From Acidobacteriota bacterium (GTDB lineage Bacteria > Acidobacteriota > Vicinamibacteria > Vicinamibacterales > JAKQTR01), in assembly GCA_026393755.1 (NCBI GenBank), contig JAPKZO010000028.1, positions 124,001-188,000 on the forward strand: a DNA stretch of 64,000 nucleotides. Reading direction: 5' to 3'. The position numbers and the translations under genes are program-made. A model generated the notes under the pieces. The model was not told the origin of the DNA. It saw only the letters and a list, made by a program, of their open reading frames with translations, and did no database searches. How positions within the stretch are numbered: position 1 is the first letter of the stretch; every line of letters begins with the position of its first letter. Shown here one piece after another: positions 51,250-60,225 of the stretch.

Positions 51250-52683
51250 TCAGTAATTCCTGTTATATCGCGCCAGGATCTCTTCCGGTCCCACCTTCTC
51301 GTCCAGTGTCGTCTCCCACGCCCCGAGCCATCGCGAGTTGGGTCTGAACCTGGCGACGCGATGGATGTTCAGCAGATGATCGACCGAGATGTTGTCGGTC
51401 GTCATGTTGCCGGCACCGGCGCCGCATCCCAGCGAGAGTGACGGCCGAAGGCTGTTGAAGATGCCGCCAATCGCGCCCTGTGTGGAGGGCGTATTCACCA
51501 GAATCCTGGCGGCGTCCATCTTGGCGAAATCATCGAGCACGGACTGGTCGTTCGCGTACACGCCAACCGTGTGGCCGATCCCGCCCCGGTGGTTCACGGC
51601 CCGGCACACGCTCAGTGCCTCTTCATAGGAATCGCAGCGATAGTACGAGAGCACCGGCATCAGGAGTTCGTGCGACAACGGATGCTCGGGGCCGACGCCA
51701 TCCGGCTCGGCAACGAGCAGCCGCGTCCCCTTCGGCACCTTGAACCCGGCCCGTTCAGCGAGTGCCGCCGCAGGCTGTCCAACGGCCTCCGGCCGCATCC
51801 GCAGCGTGTCCATGTCGAAGCACACGGGCCCCAGCGCGACGGCCTGATCGGTGGTGCAGAAGTACGCGCCGCGTTCCTCGAGCAGCGGCTGCAGGCGCTC
51901 CGCAACATCGCGTTCCACCACCAGCGCCTGTTCGCTCGCGCAGACGGTGCCATTGTCGAACGTCTTCGAGTGCACGATCGATCGTGCGGCCATCGGGAGA
52001 TCCGCGGTGGCGTGCACGTAGACCGGGACATTGCCAGGGCCGACCCCAAGCGTGGGTGTTCCCGAATGCTGGGCCAATTGGACGATTGCGCTGGTGCCGG
52101 TCGCCAGAATCATTGCCAGCTCAGGATGTTTCATCACGTGCTCGAGGTGATTCTTCTGGCCGTGCGTCATGATCTGGATCGCGCGCGCCGGCGCCCCAGC
52201 TGCTTCGGCGGCCTCGGCCAGAATGCGGACGGTCTCCTTGACGCACTTCCTCGCGCCCCGGTGAGTACTGAAGATCACGGGGTTCCGTGTCTTCATGCAG
52301 ATCAGCGTCTTGAAGATCGCCGTGGAGGTCGGGTTGGTGATCGGAACGGTCGCGAGAATCGGACCCTTGGGTTGTGCAATCTTGGTGATTCCGCGCACCG
52401 AATCGGTGTGGATCTCGCCGACGGTCCTGACGTCGCGGATGTCGTCGTACACCAGCAGGCTCGCCCACGCGTTCTTGACGACCTTGTGCTCGTAAAGCCC
52501 CATGCCTGTCTCGGCCGACGCGAGCCGGGCCAGGTGCATTCTGGCCGAGTAGGCTGCCTCGTAGACCGCACGGACGATGAGATCGACCTGAGCCTGGTCG
52601 TACTGCTTGAATCGGCGCGCGGCCTCGCGCGCCCGGCCGACCAGTTCATCGGCATAGTGGGAGGCCGATTCAGTTGTGCCCAT
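51250..52683 (-). CDS. CoA-acylating aldehyde dehydrogenase (AdhE-N/EutE-like), stand-alone
   Basis: This 477-residue ALDH has the catalytic Cys248 in FDNGTVCASEQALVV (NGxxCASEQ, as in the aldehyde half of AdhE and EutE-type enzymes) and the CoA-dependent pattern ILATVPITNPTSTAIFKTLI and ILATGTSAIVQLAQHSGTP. It reduces an acyl-CoA to the aldehyde, or the reverse, with NAD(H). No alcohol dehydrogenase or microcompartment gene is nearby, so the source of the aldehyde is unknown. A TATAAT box ends 8 nt before the ATG, suggesting a leaderless transcript. Confidence 0.9.
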   Translation of the reverse strand: MGTTESASHYADELVGRAREAARRFKQYDQAQVDLIVRAVYEAAYSARMHLARLASAETGMGLYEHKVVKNAWASLLVYDDIRDVRTVGEIHTDSVRGITKIAQPKGPILATVPITNPTSTAIFKTLICMKTRNPVIFSTHRGARKCVKETVRILAEAAEAAGAPARAIQIMTHGQKNHLEHVMKHPELAMILATGTSAIVQLAQHSGTPTLGVGPGNVPVYVHATADLPMAARSIVHSKTFDNGTVCASEQALVVERDVAERLQPLLEERGAYFCTTDQAVALGPVCFDMDTLRMRPEAVGQPAAALAERAGFKVPKGTRLLVAEPDGVGPEHPLSHELLMPVLSYYRCDSYEEALSVCRAVNHRGGIGHTVGVYANDQSVLDDFAKMDAARILVNTPSTQGAIGGIFNSLRPSLSLGCGAGAGNMTTDNISVDHLLNIHRVARFRPNSRWLGAWETTLDEKVGPEEILARYNRNY

Positions 52684-52691
52684 GGAGAAGG

Positions 52692-52697
52692 ATTATA
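52692..52697 (-). promoter_or_regulatory. -10 box of a probable leaderless promoter (acylating aldehyde dehydrogenase gene)
   Basis: A perfect TATAAT on the minus strand ends 8 nt before the ATG at 52683. Confidence 0.5.
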
Positions 52698-52733
52698 GAC
52701 TGGCGCCGTTCGCGGTGGAGGGAACGAACGGAC

Positions 52734-54173
52734 TCAGAACCGCCGCCAGCTGAACGAATTCATCATCCACGGGCCGACCGTCATGGATCCGGTCTGGAGA
52801 CGCCGGTCGTAGTGAATCTGAGAATGGCCCGCTGAACTCACCTTCTTCCCGATCACCGCGCCGTACCACTCGGAGTTGGCGCTGGTGTCTTGTATGGTGG
52901 CATTGGGCGCATAGATGAGCCCCGTGTTCTTCGCGCCGCCGGCCATCTTGATGGTCCCCGTGCCAGCATACGTCAGCTGGAAATTGGCCGGATCAAAGCC
53001 GGCGGCGGTGGTCAACGACCCGCCAGTCATGTTGATTGGGGTGGCGCTGAGCCCGCTCGCGGGATTCCCCGCCGTCGAATAGCCCGCCACGTTCAGAATC
53101 ACCGGCCCGGTGAGAATCTCCAGGATGCCACCGGCGTTCATCGTCAGTGTGTTGATGTTGTACGTGCCGGCGCTTAGCTGCAGCTTGCCTTTGATGGTGA
53201 TGTCCCCATAAGAACCACCACCCGTCTTGCTGACAGTCGCGCCGTTATTGACCGTGAAGTTGCCGGTCGGCGCCGGATTCGGAACATCAGGCGTCGGGTA
53301 GGTCACGTTTTGCGCCAGCTCGATCAGGCCCGCAGACGGCGCGGGCGACCCGGACAAGGTGAGGGCCGTCACGGTGCCCTGCGTGCAGGATCCGACGCCG
53401 GTGCGAGGCGTAGATAAGCTGCCATTGATGATGGTCGGGGCTCCGTTCTCGTCGAGGTTGCCGTTGGTGCCGACGTTGCCGCCCGATTCCGAGATCACCG
53501 GCTCTCCCCCGACCAGCGCCGCGCTGGAATCATAGCTGTCGGTATTCGCACCGCCCGACCACGACAGCGCCGCGCACCCCGGGTCGGTCGCAAACGCCGC
53601 GTAATTGAACATCGGCTGGATCTGCCGTTCGACGATGGCCGAAACATCGACCCGCGCCGGTTTCCCTCCAGCAATCGAGCCTTCCCCGACGATCTGCCAT
53701 GTCTGGACAGTCACCGGCGTCGCCGATCCATAGACCACGACCTGGCGCATGGAGAGCAGCGTGGCGCGCGCGTCATAGACCAGCGGGTATCCGCTCGTCA
53801 GCGTCCCGTGCGCGTTGGTGGTGAATGCGTCCTTGATGGACTGGACCGGGTAATTGGAGGCCCCGTTCGATCGCAGCTGAACCGGTTGCCCGTTGTATTC
53901 CACAGGCGATTTCGTGATGTTGTAGTTGCTCAACGGGTCGGCCGGGGTGCCGGGCGCCGAGGAGGAGTAGCTGGTGCTGTAGAGGAAGAAGTTCGCCGCC
54001 CTGTGGATCCCCGATTCGGCCCCGTAGCGCGCGTCGGACATGAGCCGGTAGTTCTGGCTCGCCCAGGTCTCGGTCTGAGACACGAAGATGAGCGATGCAC
54101 CCAGAACTGAGAGGACCCCCATCAGGATCAACACCATGATGAGCGCCACGCCCTTTTCGTCAGCCAGTCTCAT
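52734..54173 (-). CDS. PilX-like exported pilin-associated protein with large passenger domain
   Basis: This protein of about 479 residues starts MRLADEKGVALIMVLILMGV, the type IV pilin-like PilX N-terminus (hydrophobic helix after a charged tip). The rest is a long beta-rich, Gly/Asn/Thr-rich passenger, closing with SEWYGAVIGKKVSSAGHSQI, similar to DUF7305-type repeats of pilus-associated proteins. Strands such as GTYNINTLTMNAGGILEI suggest a beta-helix. It is probably a minor pilus or adhesin component. ATG 54173 follows GGAAGG. It is the fourth of the pilin-like cluster. Confidence 0.78.
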   Translation of the reverse strand: MRLADEKGVALIMVLILMGVLSVLGASLIFVSQTETWASQNYRLMSDARYGAESGIHRAANFFLYSTSYSSSAPGTPADPLSNYNITKSPVEYNGQPVQLRSNGASNYPVQSIKDAFTTNAHGTLTSGYPLVYDARATLLSMRQVVVYGSATPVTVQTWQIVGEGSIAGGKPARVDVSAIVERQIQPMFNYAAFATDPGCAALSWSGGANTDSYDSSAALVGGEPVISESGGNVGTNGNLDENGAPTIINGSLSTPRTGVGSCTQGTVTALTLSGSPAPSAGLIELAQNVTYPTPDVPNPAPTGNFTVNNGATVSKTGGGSYGDITIKGKLQLSAGTYNINTLTMNAGGILEILTGPVILNVAGYSTAGNPASGLSATPINMTGGSLTTAAGFDPANFQLTYAGTGTIKMAGGAKNTGLIYAPNATIQDTSANSEWYGAVIGKKVSSAGHSQIHYDRRLQTGSMTVGPWMMNSFSWRRF

Positions 54174-54282
54174 ATCGGCCTTCCCTCGGCTCACCCGGTA
54201 TTGACATCCCCAACGCCGCCCTCGCCGCAGCCCGCCATTCGATCCGCGCCGCACCCGGGACGTTCCGGGCCTTGAAACAGGT

Positions 54283-55242
54283 CTAGTGCGGAGGCGCCAG
54301 CAGATTCGTGACGGTCGCCGGCATCGGCTGGATGCGGTTGGTCGAGCCCATGCTCGCCAGTTGCCAGGCCTCGAACACGTTTCTCGGCGCCACGTTGAGG
54401 AGCGCCTTCGTCTCGGTTTGAAACTGTCTCGTGATGCGGTCCACGAACTGCGTCTGCGTCGTCAGCGTAATCGCGACGTTGATCACGTACGCCTCTCCAT
54501 TCACGACCTTCTGCTCGTAGGTGAAGCACGGCGTGTTGCCGGGATTCGAAAGCAGGTTGGTCAGCAGGATCTGCCCGGCGTTCGGCGCTGCCTTGCTGGC
54601 CGCGGAATACGACATCGTGTTGCGGTAGAGGAAGCCGGGGACGGCTTCCGTGCCCGTGGCGCACACGTACTCGACGTACACCATGTTGCCGTCGCCGTTG
54701 ACGTCGCCATAGAGCTTCAGCACGCCGCCGGTCGACCCGTTGGTCATCGTCGTCGGGACCACGCCGCTGGCGAAGCCGCCCCGCACCGTCACCGCCGACC
54801 CGGAGTTGTGCGGCAACGCGAAGGTCGCCGTGAAACTCGTGGCCGAATCGACCGCCGTCACCGTCACCGTCTCTTCGCTCTGGCCGGCATCGATCACCAG
54901 CTGTTCGCCCACGAACATGTTGGTGGTCGAGGTGACGTTGACCGTCTGCGATCCGCCTGTGGTGGTGGCCGAGCTTGTCGTCAGACCGGGCGCCAGCGAC
55001 ACGCGACCCGCCTGCCCGACCTCCTGCTGCAGCAGCTCCGTCGCGCTTCGGACCGCGCCGTGCATGTTCGCCCGGTTCCACACCAGACTCTGCGTCTGCG
55101 AAAACTGAATCATGCTCGTCATCACGACGCTCATCACCGTCAGAAGCACCGCCAGCGCCACGAGTGTTTCGAGCAGGGTAAATCCCTGATCCGCTGATGC
55201 GAACCGCAACCGGATCGATGGGCGAACGGATCCAACTCTCAT
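54283..55242 (-). CDS. PilW/GspJ-like minor pseudopilin
   Basis: This 319-residue protein contains the prepilin-type site GFTLLETLVALAVLLTVMSV (cleavage before the Phe, Glu at mature position 5), followed by a helix and a C-terminal beta-rich domain. Minor pseudopilins of this size (PilW) prime type IV pilus or secretion-pseudopilus assembly. It follows PilV after 13 nt and is probably translated from the same transcript. The leader of about 21 residues is longer than usual. Confidence 0.85.
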   Translation of the reverse strand: MRVGSVRPSIRLRFASADQGFTLLETLVALAVLLTVMSVVMTSMIQFSQTQSLVWNRANMHGAVRSATELLQQEVGQAGRVSLAPGLTTSSATTTGGSQTVNVTSTTNMFVGEQLVIDAGQSEETVTVTAVDSATSFTATFALPHNSGSAVTVRGGFASGVVPTTMTNGSTGGVLKLYGDVNGDGNMVYVEYVCATGTEAVPGFLYRNTMSYSAASKAAPNAGQILLTNLLSNPGNTPCFTYEQKVVNGEAYVINVAITLTTQTQFVDRITRQFQTETKALLNVAPRNVFEAWQLASMGSTNRIQPMPATVTNLLAPPH

Positions 55243-55255
55243 AGGTCGTCCGGGC

Positions 55256-55798
55256 TCAGAACGGAAGGCTCTTCAACGCCACAAGAGTGGCCTGCGGTGT
55301 CCGGCCGTGGCCGAATCCTCTCGCAACAATCGTGGTCACCGCCACCTGCTTGATGTTGGTGAACGGGCTGGTGATCTGCCAGACGCGCTTGTAGAACCAG
55401 CCGGCGGGCGCAGCGGTCCCGACCGACGGCACGAGATTGCCGGCCAGGTCGAGGTAGTCAACGTAGCTGGCCGCCGGGGCGTTGGGATCGGAGCTCCCGC
55501 CCACGGCCAGCCCGGTGCCTCCAGTGGTCGCCGACGGGAAGACGCGGGTGTCGGTGACCGCATCGTTGTAGGCCAGCGACAGCAACTGTTCCATCTTGTC
55601 CTGCGAGTACTCGGTGGTGCGCGCGGCCAGGTGGCCTTCGTTCTCGGTCCGCGCGATCGCGAGCACGCCGAGCGGAAGGATCCCCAGCGAAAGGACCAGC
55701 AGGATACTCAGCGCGATCACGACCTCGAGCAGACTGAGCCCGGCCTCCGATCGCAGGCGTGCCTTGTGCCCGGCATCCAACGTATGCCCCACCGTCAT
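55256..55798 (-). CDS. PilV-like minor pseudopilin
   Basis: This protein of about 180 residues has the prepilin N-terminus GLSLLEVVIALSILLVLSLG (Glu at position 5) after an 18-20 residue leader. ATG 55798 is supported by AGGAAGGGC immediately upstream. It is 8 bp downstream of the FimT-like gene. It belongs with the PilW-, FimT- and PilX-like genes to one minor-pilin operon. Confidence 0.85.
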   Translation of the reverse strand: MTVGHTLDAGHKARLRSEAGLSLLEVVIALSILLVLSLGILPLGVLAIARTENEGHLAARTTEYSQDKMEQLLSLAYNDAVTDTRVFPSATTGGTGLAVGGSSDPNAPAASYVDYLDLAGNLVPSVGTAAPAGWFYKRVWQITSPFTNIKQVAVTTIVARGFGHGRTPQATLVALKSLPF

Positions 55799-55806
55799 GC
55801 CCTTCC

Positions 55807-56424
55807 TCACTGTCGCTGCCACGAGGTCACCTGGACGGGAGTTCGCCACTGCTGAGTCATGCCCGTGGCGGATACCGTCGTCCCGTACACCGCTGAGCCG
55901 TCGGTCAAGTAGACCGCGTCGTCACCGGTTGGCGCGCCCGTCGCGTCGATGGGAACGCCACGCGAATTGAACACGACGCAACTGCTGCTATCCACCGTGC
56001 CCGATGCGGTGTCGACACCGTTGAGACACGCCGCGGCCTGGCCGATGGCGCCCTGCGTACTGGGCGGAGGCGCATCGGCGGAACCGACGCTGAAGCTGAT
56101 GAGCCGAGGCAACTGCTCGGTGCCTCCGTCCACAGTCCAGAGGCTCGTCGTGGAGTTCCACGTCTCGAGACGATAGGTCTTGTTGGCCAGGTCGATGAAC
56201 ACGCGCGCCTGCGTGAAAGAAGCGGCCGCCCGCATCTTGGCCAGCGCAATCTGGTACGCAATCGCATGCGCCTGCCCGGACAATTTGTAGCTGTCCACCG
56301 CCGCGCCGCCCACCGGCATGACAATCGCGGCCAGAATGCCGAAGATCGCCAGGACGATCAGGATCTCGAGCATCGAGAAACCCCTGTTGTGGCGGTCACG
56401 GAGCCGTCCAGGTCGATGGTCCAT
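55807..56424 (-). CDS. FimT/GspH-like pseudopilin
   Basis: This protein of about 205 residues has the prepilin site GFSMLEILIVLAIFGILAAI (Glu at position 5). The downstream region QIALAKMRAAASFTQARVFI matches GspH/FimT pseudopilins, which sit at the tip of type II secretion or type IV pilus fibres. ATG 56424 is chosen; a longer frame to 56511 lacks support. It is the first gene of the cluster, preceded by about 310 bp without a gene. Confidence 0.87.
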   Translation of the reverse strand: MDHRPGRLRDRHNRGFSMLEILIVLAIFGILAAIVMPVGGAAVDSYKLSGQAHAIAYQIALAKMRAAASFTQARVFIDLANKTYRLETWNSTTSLWTVDGGTEQLPRLISFSVGSADAPPPSTQGAIGQAAACLNGVDTASGTVDSSSCVVFNSRGVPIDATGAPTGDDAVYLTDGSAVYGTTVSATGMTQQWRTPVQVTSWQRQ

Positions 56425-56733
56425 GTTGATGCTCAATCCCCCCGCAAGATCCACACTAGACGTATCGGCCGATCTCGGCGGCAAATTAGCCGGACGGGTC
56501 CACAGGCTCACCCGATTCTCGATCTTTACATGCAGGATTCAGACCATACACCGGGGGCGCGGCGAGGGTTGTGAATTTCGCGGAACGTGTTGAAAAACGG
56601 CCGTTTAGGCCGTGCCGCCAACCCGGCGGGGGCGGCCAGGCAACCGACGGACTGACAGTCTTTGGCGCGCGCCGACACGATTCGTAGAATCGCGCGGTCT
56701 TTCAGGCAAAAAGAGGCAGCACAAAAGGCGGCG
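56425..56733. other. Non-coding region between the Kbl-type gene and the pilin cluster
   Basis: These 309 bp hold no plausible gene. A 12-bp palindrome, AAACGGCCGTTT, lies at 56595-56606. The promoter of the pilin operon is probably near 56425-56510, but no clear -35/-10 pair is visible. Confidence 0.6.
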
Positions 56734-57981
56734 TCAACTGCCGAATTTTTCGATGATGCCTTTCTTGTCGAGCCCCAGAATCCCGTGTTTCGCGCCCACT
56801 TTCTTGAACGACTCCAGCGCGCGCGCCAGCATGGGAATGTCGTGATCCGCAGACAATTGGGTGCGAATCCTGGCCTGGCCGGCCGGCACCACCGGAAAGA
56901 AGAACCCGACCACGTAGATGCCCTCGAAGTAGAGATCGCGCGCGACATCCTGGGCGAGTTTCGCGTTGAAGAGCATCACCGGCACAATCGGGCTGTCGCC
57001 TTCCTTGATGACGAATCCAGCCTCTTTCAGGCCCTTTCGCCAGAATTTCGCGTTCGCCTCGAGCCTGTCGCGGCGCTCGGTGCTGGCGCTGAGCAACTCG
57101 AGCACTTTGATGGTCGAAGCCGCGATCGGCGGCGGCACGGCATTGCTGAACAGATACGGCCGCGCGCGCTGGCGGCACAGTTCGACAATTTCCTTCCGGC
57201 CCGACACGCAGCCGCCACTCGCTCCGCCGAGCGCCTTGCCGAGCGTGGTCGTCAGAATGTCGATCTTGCCCATCACGCCGAAATGCTCGTGCACGCCGCG
57301 CCCGGTCTTGCCGATGAAGCCGCTGGCGTGGCTGTCGTCGAGAAATACCAGCGCGTCGTACTGCTCGGCCAGCCGGCAGATCTCATCCATCGGCGCCAGA
57401 TCGCCGTCCATGCTGAAGACGCCATCCGTGATGATGACGCGCACGCGCTTGTCCTGGTGTTCCTGCAGCTTCTGCTCCAGATGCGCCATGTCGCAGTGCT
57501 TGTAGGTGTCGTGCATCGCCTTGCACAGGCGGATGCCGTCGACGATGCTCGCGTGGACCAGACGGTCCGAGATCATCACGTCGTCTGGCCCGAGAATCGC
57601 CTCGAACACGCCGGCGTTGGCATCGAGACAGCTGGCAAACAGGATCGTGTCTTCGGTGCCGAGGAACTCCGTCAGCTTGTTCTCCAGGATCCGGTGCAGG
57701 TCCTGGGTGCCGCAGATGAACCGCACGCTCGACATGCCGTAGCCGCGCTCGTCGAGCGCTTTGTGCGCCGCGGCCACCACGTCCGGATGGCTCGACAGCC
57801 CGAGATAATTGTTCGCGCAGAGATTGATGACGTCGCGCAGCTCTGCGCCGCGCGGAAACTCGACCTTGATGTGCGCGGACTGCGGAGAATGGATCGCGCG
57901 CTCTTCCTTGAACAGGCCCTTCTCGCGAATCCCCGCCAGCTCACCCTGGAATGCATCCTTGACAGCAGCCGGGTACGCCAT
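56734..57981 (-). CDS. Alpha-oxoamine synthase of the glycine C-acetyltransferase (Kbl) type, ACP-linked
   Basis: This 415-residue PLP enzyme has the AOS pattern FLDDSHASGFIGKTGRGV (Asp215, His218), PLP lysine K249 in TLGKALGGASGGC and FSNAVPPPIAAS. The C-terminal text IYVVGFFFPVVPAGQARIRT is characteristic of Kbl, which condenses glycine with acetyl-CoA to 2-amino-3-oxobutanoate. A close sequence match to Kbl sits beside a dedicated acyl carrier protein and an acyl-CoA ligase-type gene, so an acyl-ACP substrate (as in serine palmitoyltransferase- or CqsA-like enzymes) cannot be excluded. GGGAGCTTGAG precedes the ATG; the same GGGAGCTTG occurs before the ACP gene. Confidence 0.88.
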   Translation of the reverse strand: MAYPAAVKDAFQGELAGIREKGLFKEERAIHSPQSAHIKVEFPRGAELRDVINLCANNYLGLSSHPDVVAAAHKALDERGYGMSSVRFICGTQDLHRILENKLTEFLGTEDTILFASCLDANAGVFEAILGPDDVMISDRLVHASIVDGIRLCKAMHDTYKHCDMAHLEQKLQEHQDKRVRVIITDGVFSMDGDLAPMDEICRLAEQYDALVFLDDSHASGFIGKTGRGVHEHFGVMGKIDILTTTLGKALGGASGGCVSGRKEIVELCRQRARPYLFSNAVPPPIAASTIKVLELLSASTERRDRLEANAKFWRKGLKEAGFVIKEGDSPIVPVMLFNAKLAQDVARDLYFEGIYVVGFFFPVVPAGQARIRTQLSADHDIPMLARALESFKKVGAKHGILGLDKKGIIEKFGS

Positions 57982-57982
57982 C

Positions 57983-58240
57983 TCAAGCTCCCTTCTTCGC
58001 CAGATGCTTGTTTACCAGCGCGAGAATGCTCGTCACTGTGTCGAACGCCTCCGGAGACGCCTCGGCATCGGGGATGCTGATAACAAACTTCTTCTCCAGA
58101 AACCGCTTCAGGCTCACCATGCTGAAGCTGTCGACGATGCCGCCGGAGATCAGGGGCGTGTTCTCGTTGAGATCGATATCGTCGGCCTCGTCTTCGTCGA
58201 GGTATTCATTCCTGATGTAGTCCAGAATCATGTCTTTCAC
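57983..58240 (-). CDS. Acyl carrier protein
   Basis: This 85-residue acidic helical protein has the phosphopantetheine site GGIVDSFSMVSLK with Ser38. The acidic loop (YLDEDEADDIDLNENTPLI) and the hydrophobic helix after the Ser are typical of ACPs, but the DSF sequence is a variant of the canonical DSL used by type II fatty-acid ACP and closer to dedicated ACPs. It is a single-domain protein separated from the Kbl-type gene by 1 nt, so it probably carries the acyl substrate for that enzyme. The start is GTG with GGGAG 7 nt upstream. Confidence 0.9.
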   Translation of the reverse strand: MKDMILDYIRNEYLDEDEADDIDLNENTPLISGGIVDSFSMVSLKRFLEKKFVISIPDAEASPEAFDTVTSILALVNKHLAKKGA

Positions 58241-58338
58241 GGCAAGCTCCCTTCACACCCGTTGTACCTTCTCGCGCGCCCGTGGGCGCCATAGCCAGAC
58301 GAAGCGCGAAGCGCGAAGCCGTGGCGACGGCGGCCAGG

Positions 58339-60039
58339 CTAATCGTCATCCATCGTACTGATATCGCCGATCGGTTGTCCAAGTTCTTTCGCCTTCAGCA
58401 CGCGCCGCAGGATCTTCCCGCTGCGCGTCTTCGGCACCTTCTCGACAAACTCTATCTCCTGCGGCATCGCCAGCGGCGACAACTTTTTCCGCACATAGTT
58501 CATGATGTCGAGCTCGAGATCCGCGTTCGGCGAGAACCCCGGCCGCAGCGCCACGAATGCCTTCACCACCTCCATGTTGACCGGGTCGGGCTTGCCAATG
58601 GCCGCCGACTCGGCGACGGCCGGATGCTCCAGCAGCGCGCTCTCGATTTCGAACGGTCCCACCAGGTGGCCACCGGTGTTGATCACATCATCATCGCGGC
58701 CGCAGAACCAGAAATACCCGTCCTTGTCGACGCTGGCCTGGTCGCCGCAGATGTACCAGCCGTTCAGGAACTTGCCGTAGTAGGTGGCGGTGTTGTTCCA
58801 GTACGTCCGCATCAGGCTCGGCCAGGGCGGCCGGATGGCAATCAGGCCGACGCGCCCTGGTTCGGTGATGGGCTCGCCCGTCTTCGGCTCCACCACCGCT
58901 GCGGTCAGCGCCGGGAACGGCCGCCCCATGCTCCCTGGCTTCACCGGCATGCCGGGCAGGTTCGTCACGACAATGGAGCCCGTTTCGGTCTGCCAGAACG
59001 TGTCGTGAAACCACAGCCCGAACGCCTCGTGGCCCCAGCGCACGGCCTCGGGATTGAGCGGCTCGCCCACGCTGCACATGTGCCGAAGACTCGTGAGATC
59101 GTGGCCGCGGACCGGCTCCAGTCCGTCTCTCATCAGCATGCGGATGGCGGTCGGTGCGGTGTACCACACCGTCACATGATGCCGTTCGATCGTCGCGTAC
59201 CAGCGATCGCTCGAGAACCCCGCATCGAGCACCACCTGCGTGGCGCCCATCACCCATGGCCCGATGATGCCGTAACTGGTGCCCGTCACCCATCCGGGGT
59301 CCGCCGTGCACCAGTAGATGTCGTCGTCTTTGACGTCGAGCACGAGCTTGGTCGTCAGATACTGCGCGAACACGCTGCCGTGCACGTGCATCGCGCCCTT
59401 GGGCGCGCCGGTCGTGCCGCTCGTGTAGTGCAGCACGCTCGGGGTCTCGGCATACGTGGGAGCGATCGCGAAGGCGTCGGCCCGATGGTCCGTCATCCGG
59501 TAGGCGATCTCGCCGTCTCTCAGCTGGCGCCCGTCTTCGTCGTGATCGATGACGATGATCGTCTTCAGGTCGGGCAGCCGGTCCTTGGCTTTGCGGACCT
59601 TGCCGACGTGCCGCTTCTGCGTGATGATCGCGGTCGCCCGGCTGTCCTGCATCCGGGCGATAAGCGCATCTTCACCAAACGCCGAAAAGAGTGGCTCGGC
59701 AACGGCGCCGGTCTTGAGCACGCCGAGAAACCCGATGTAGAGCTCGGGAACCTTGTCGAGAAACAGGCAGACGCGGTCGAGTTGACGAATAGACACCGTG
59801 GCGCGCAGGAAGTGGGCCCACCCATTGGATAACTGCTGCACGTCACTGAATGTGAACTGCCGGAGCGTTCCGTCGTGACTCTCGTGAACGAGCGCCAGCT
59901 TCCCGCCGCGGCCCGCTTCGACGTGGCGATCGGCCGCGAGGTAACCAATGTTCACCTGGCCGCCCTCGGTGCAGCCGAGCTCCCGGCGGGCAACATCCCA
60001 CGTCGTCTCGCGACGCAACTGCTCGTAATCAACGGTCAT
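58339..60039 (-). CDS. acsA: AMP-forming acetyl/acyl-CoA synthetase (AcsA type)
   Basis: This 566-residue ligase has the P-loop YTSGTTGAPKG (205-215), the family motif FWQTETGSIVVTNLPGMPVK, YICGDQASVDKDGYFWFCGR (hinge and ribose-binding Asp) and the acetylation site TRSGKILRR (catalytic Lys) near the C-terminus. AcsA of Bacillus has this short N-terminus and about 570 residues. Acetate is the likely substrate, but the ACP and Kbl-type genes downstream may point to another acyl group. The ATG has GGAG 9 nt upstream. The ACP gene follows after 98 bp. It is divergent from the M1 aminopeptidase gene across 186 bp. Confidence 0.9.
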   Translation of the reverse strand: MTVDYEQLRRETTWDVARRELGCTEGGQVNIGYLAADRHVEAGRGGKLALVHESHDGTLRQFTFSDVQQLSNGWAHFLRATVSIRQLDRVCLFLDKVPELYIGFLGVLKTGAVAEPLFSAFGEDALIARMQDSRATAIITQKRHVGKVRKAKDRLPDLKTIIVIDHDEDGRQLRDGEIAYRMTDHRADAFAIAPTYAETPSVLHYTSGTTGAPKGAMHVHGSVFAQYLTTKLVLDVKDDDIYWCTADPGWVTGTSYGIIGPWVMGATQVVLDAGFSSDRWYATIERHHVTVWYTAPTAIRMLMRDGLEPVRGHDLTSLRHMCSVGEPLNPEAVRWGHEAFGLWFHDTFWQTETGSIVVTNLPGMPVKPGSMGRPFPALTAAVVEPKTGEPITEPGRVGLIAIRPPWPSLMRTYWNNTATYYGKFLNGWYICGDQASVDKDGYFWFCGRDDDVINTGGHLVGPFEIESALLEHPAVAESAAIGKPDPVNMEVVKAFVALRPGFSPNADLELDIMNYVRKKLSPLAMPQEIEFVEKVPKTRSGKILRRVLKAKELGQPIGDISTMDDD

Positions 60040-60211
60040 CGGTCATGCTCCTTCGCATCTCGTCACGCCGCAACGACGGGGTTGCGGCGCTTGGCTAGTC
60101 ACAGCCGCGAATCATGGGATATCCGCCGCGTCTCGCAGTGTCTCGGGGGGACTGACCGGTCGGGGGAAACACGGAGGAAGAACAGCAAAAGTGTACCACA
60201 GAAAATCGAGG

Positions 60212-60217
60212 GATAAT
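60212..60217 (+). promoter_or_regulatory. -10 box of a possible leaderless promoter (M1 aminopeptidase gene)
   Basis: GATAAT ends 8 nt before the GTG at 60226. An alternative TAATAC reading ends 6 nt before it. Confidence 0.4.
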
Positions 60218-60225
60218 ACGTCACG

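Noticed and set aside
58282-59832. 516-residue plus-strand open frame
   Set aside because: It is antisense to the AcsA-type gene; no motif.
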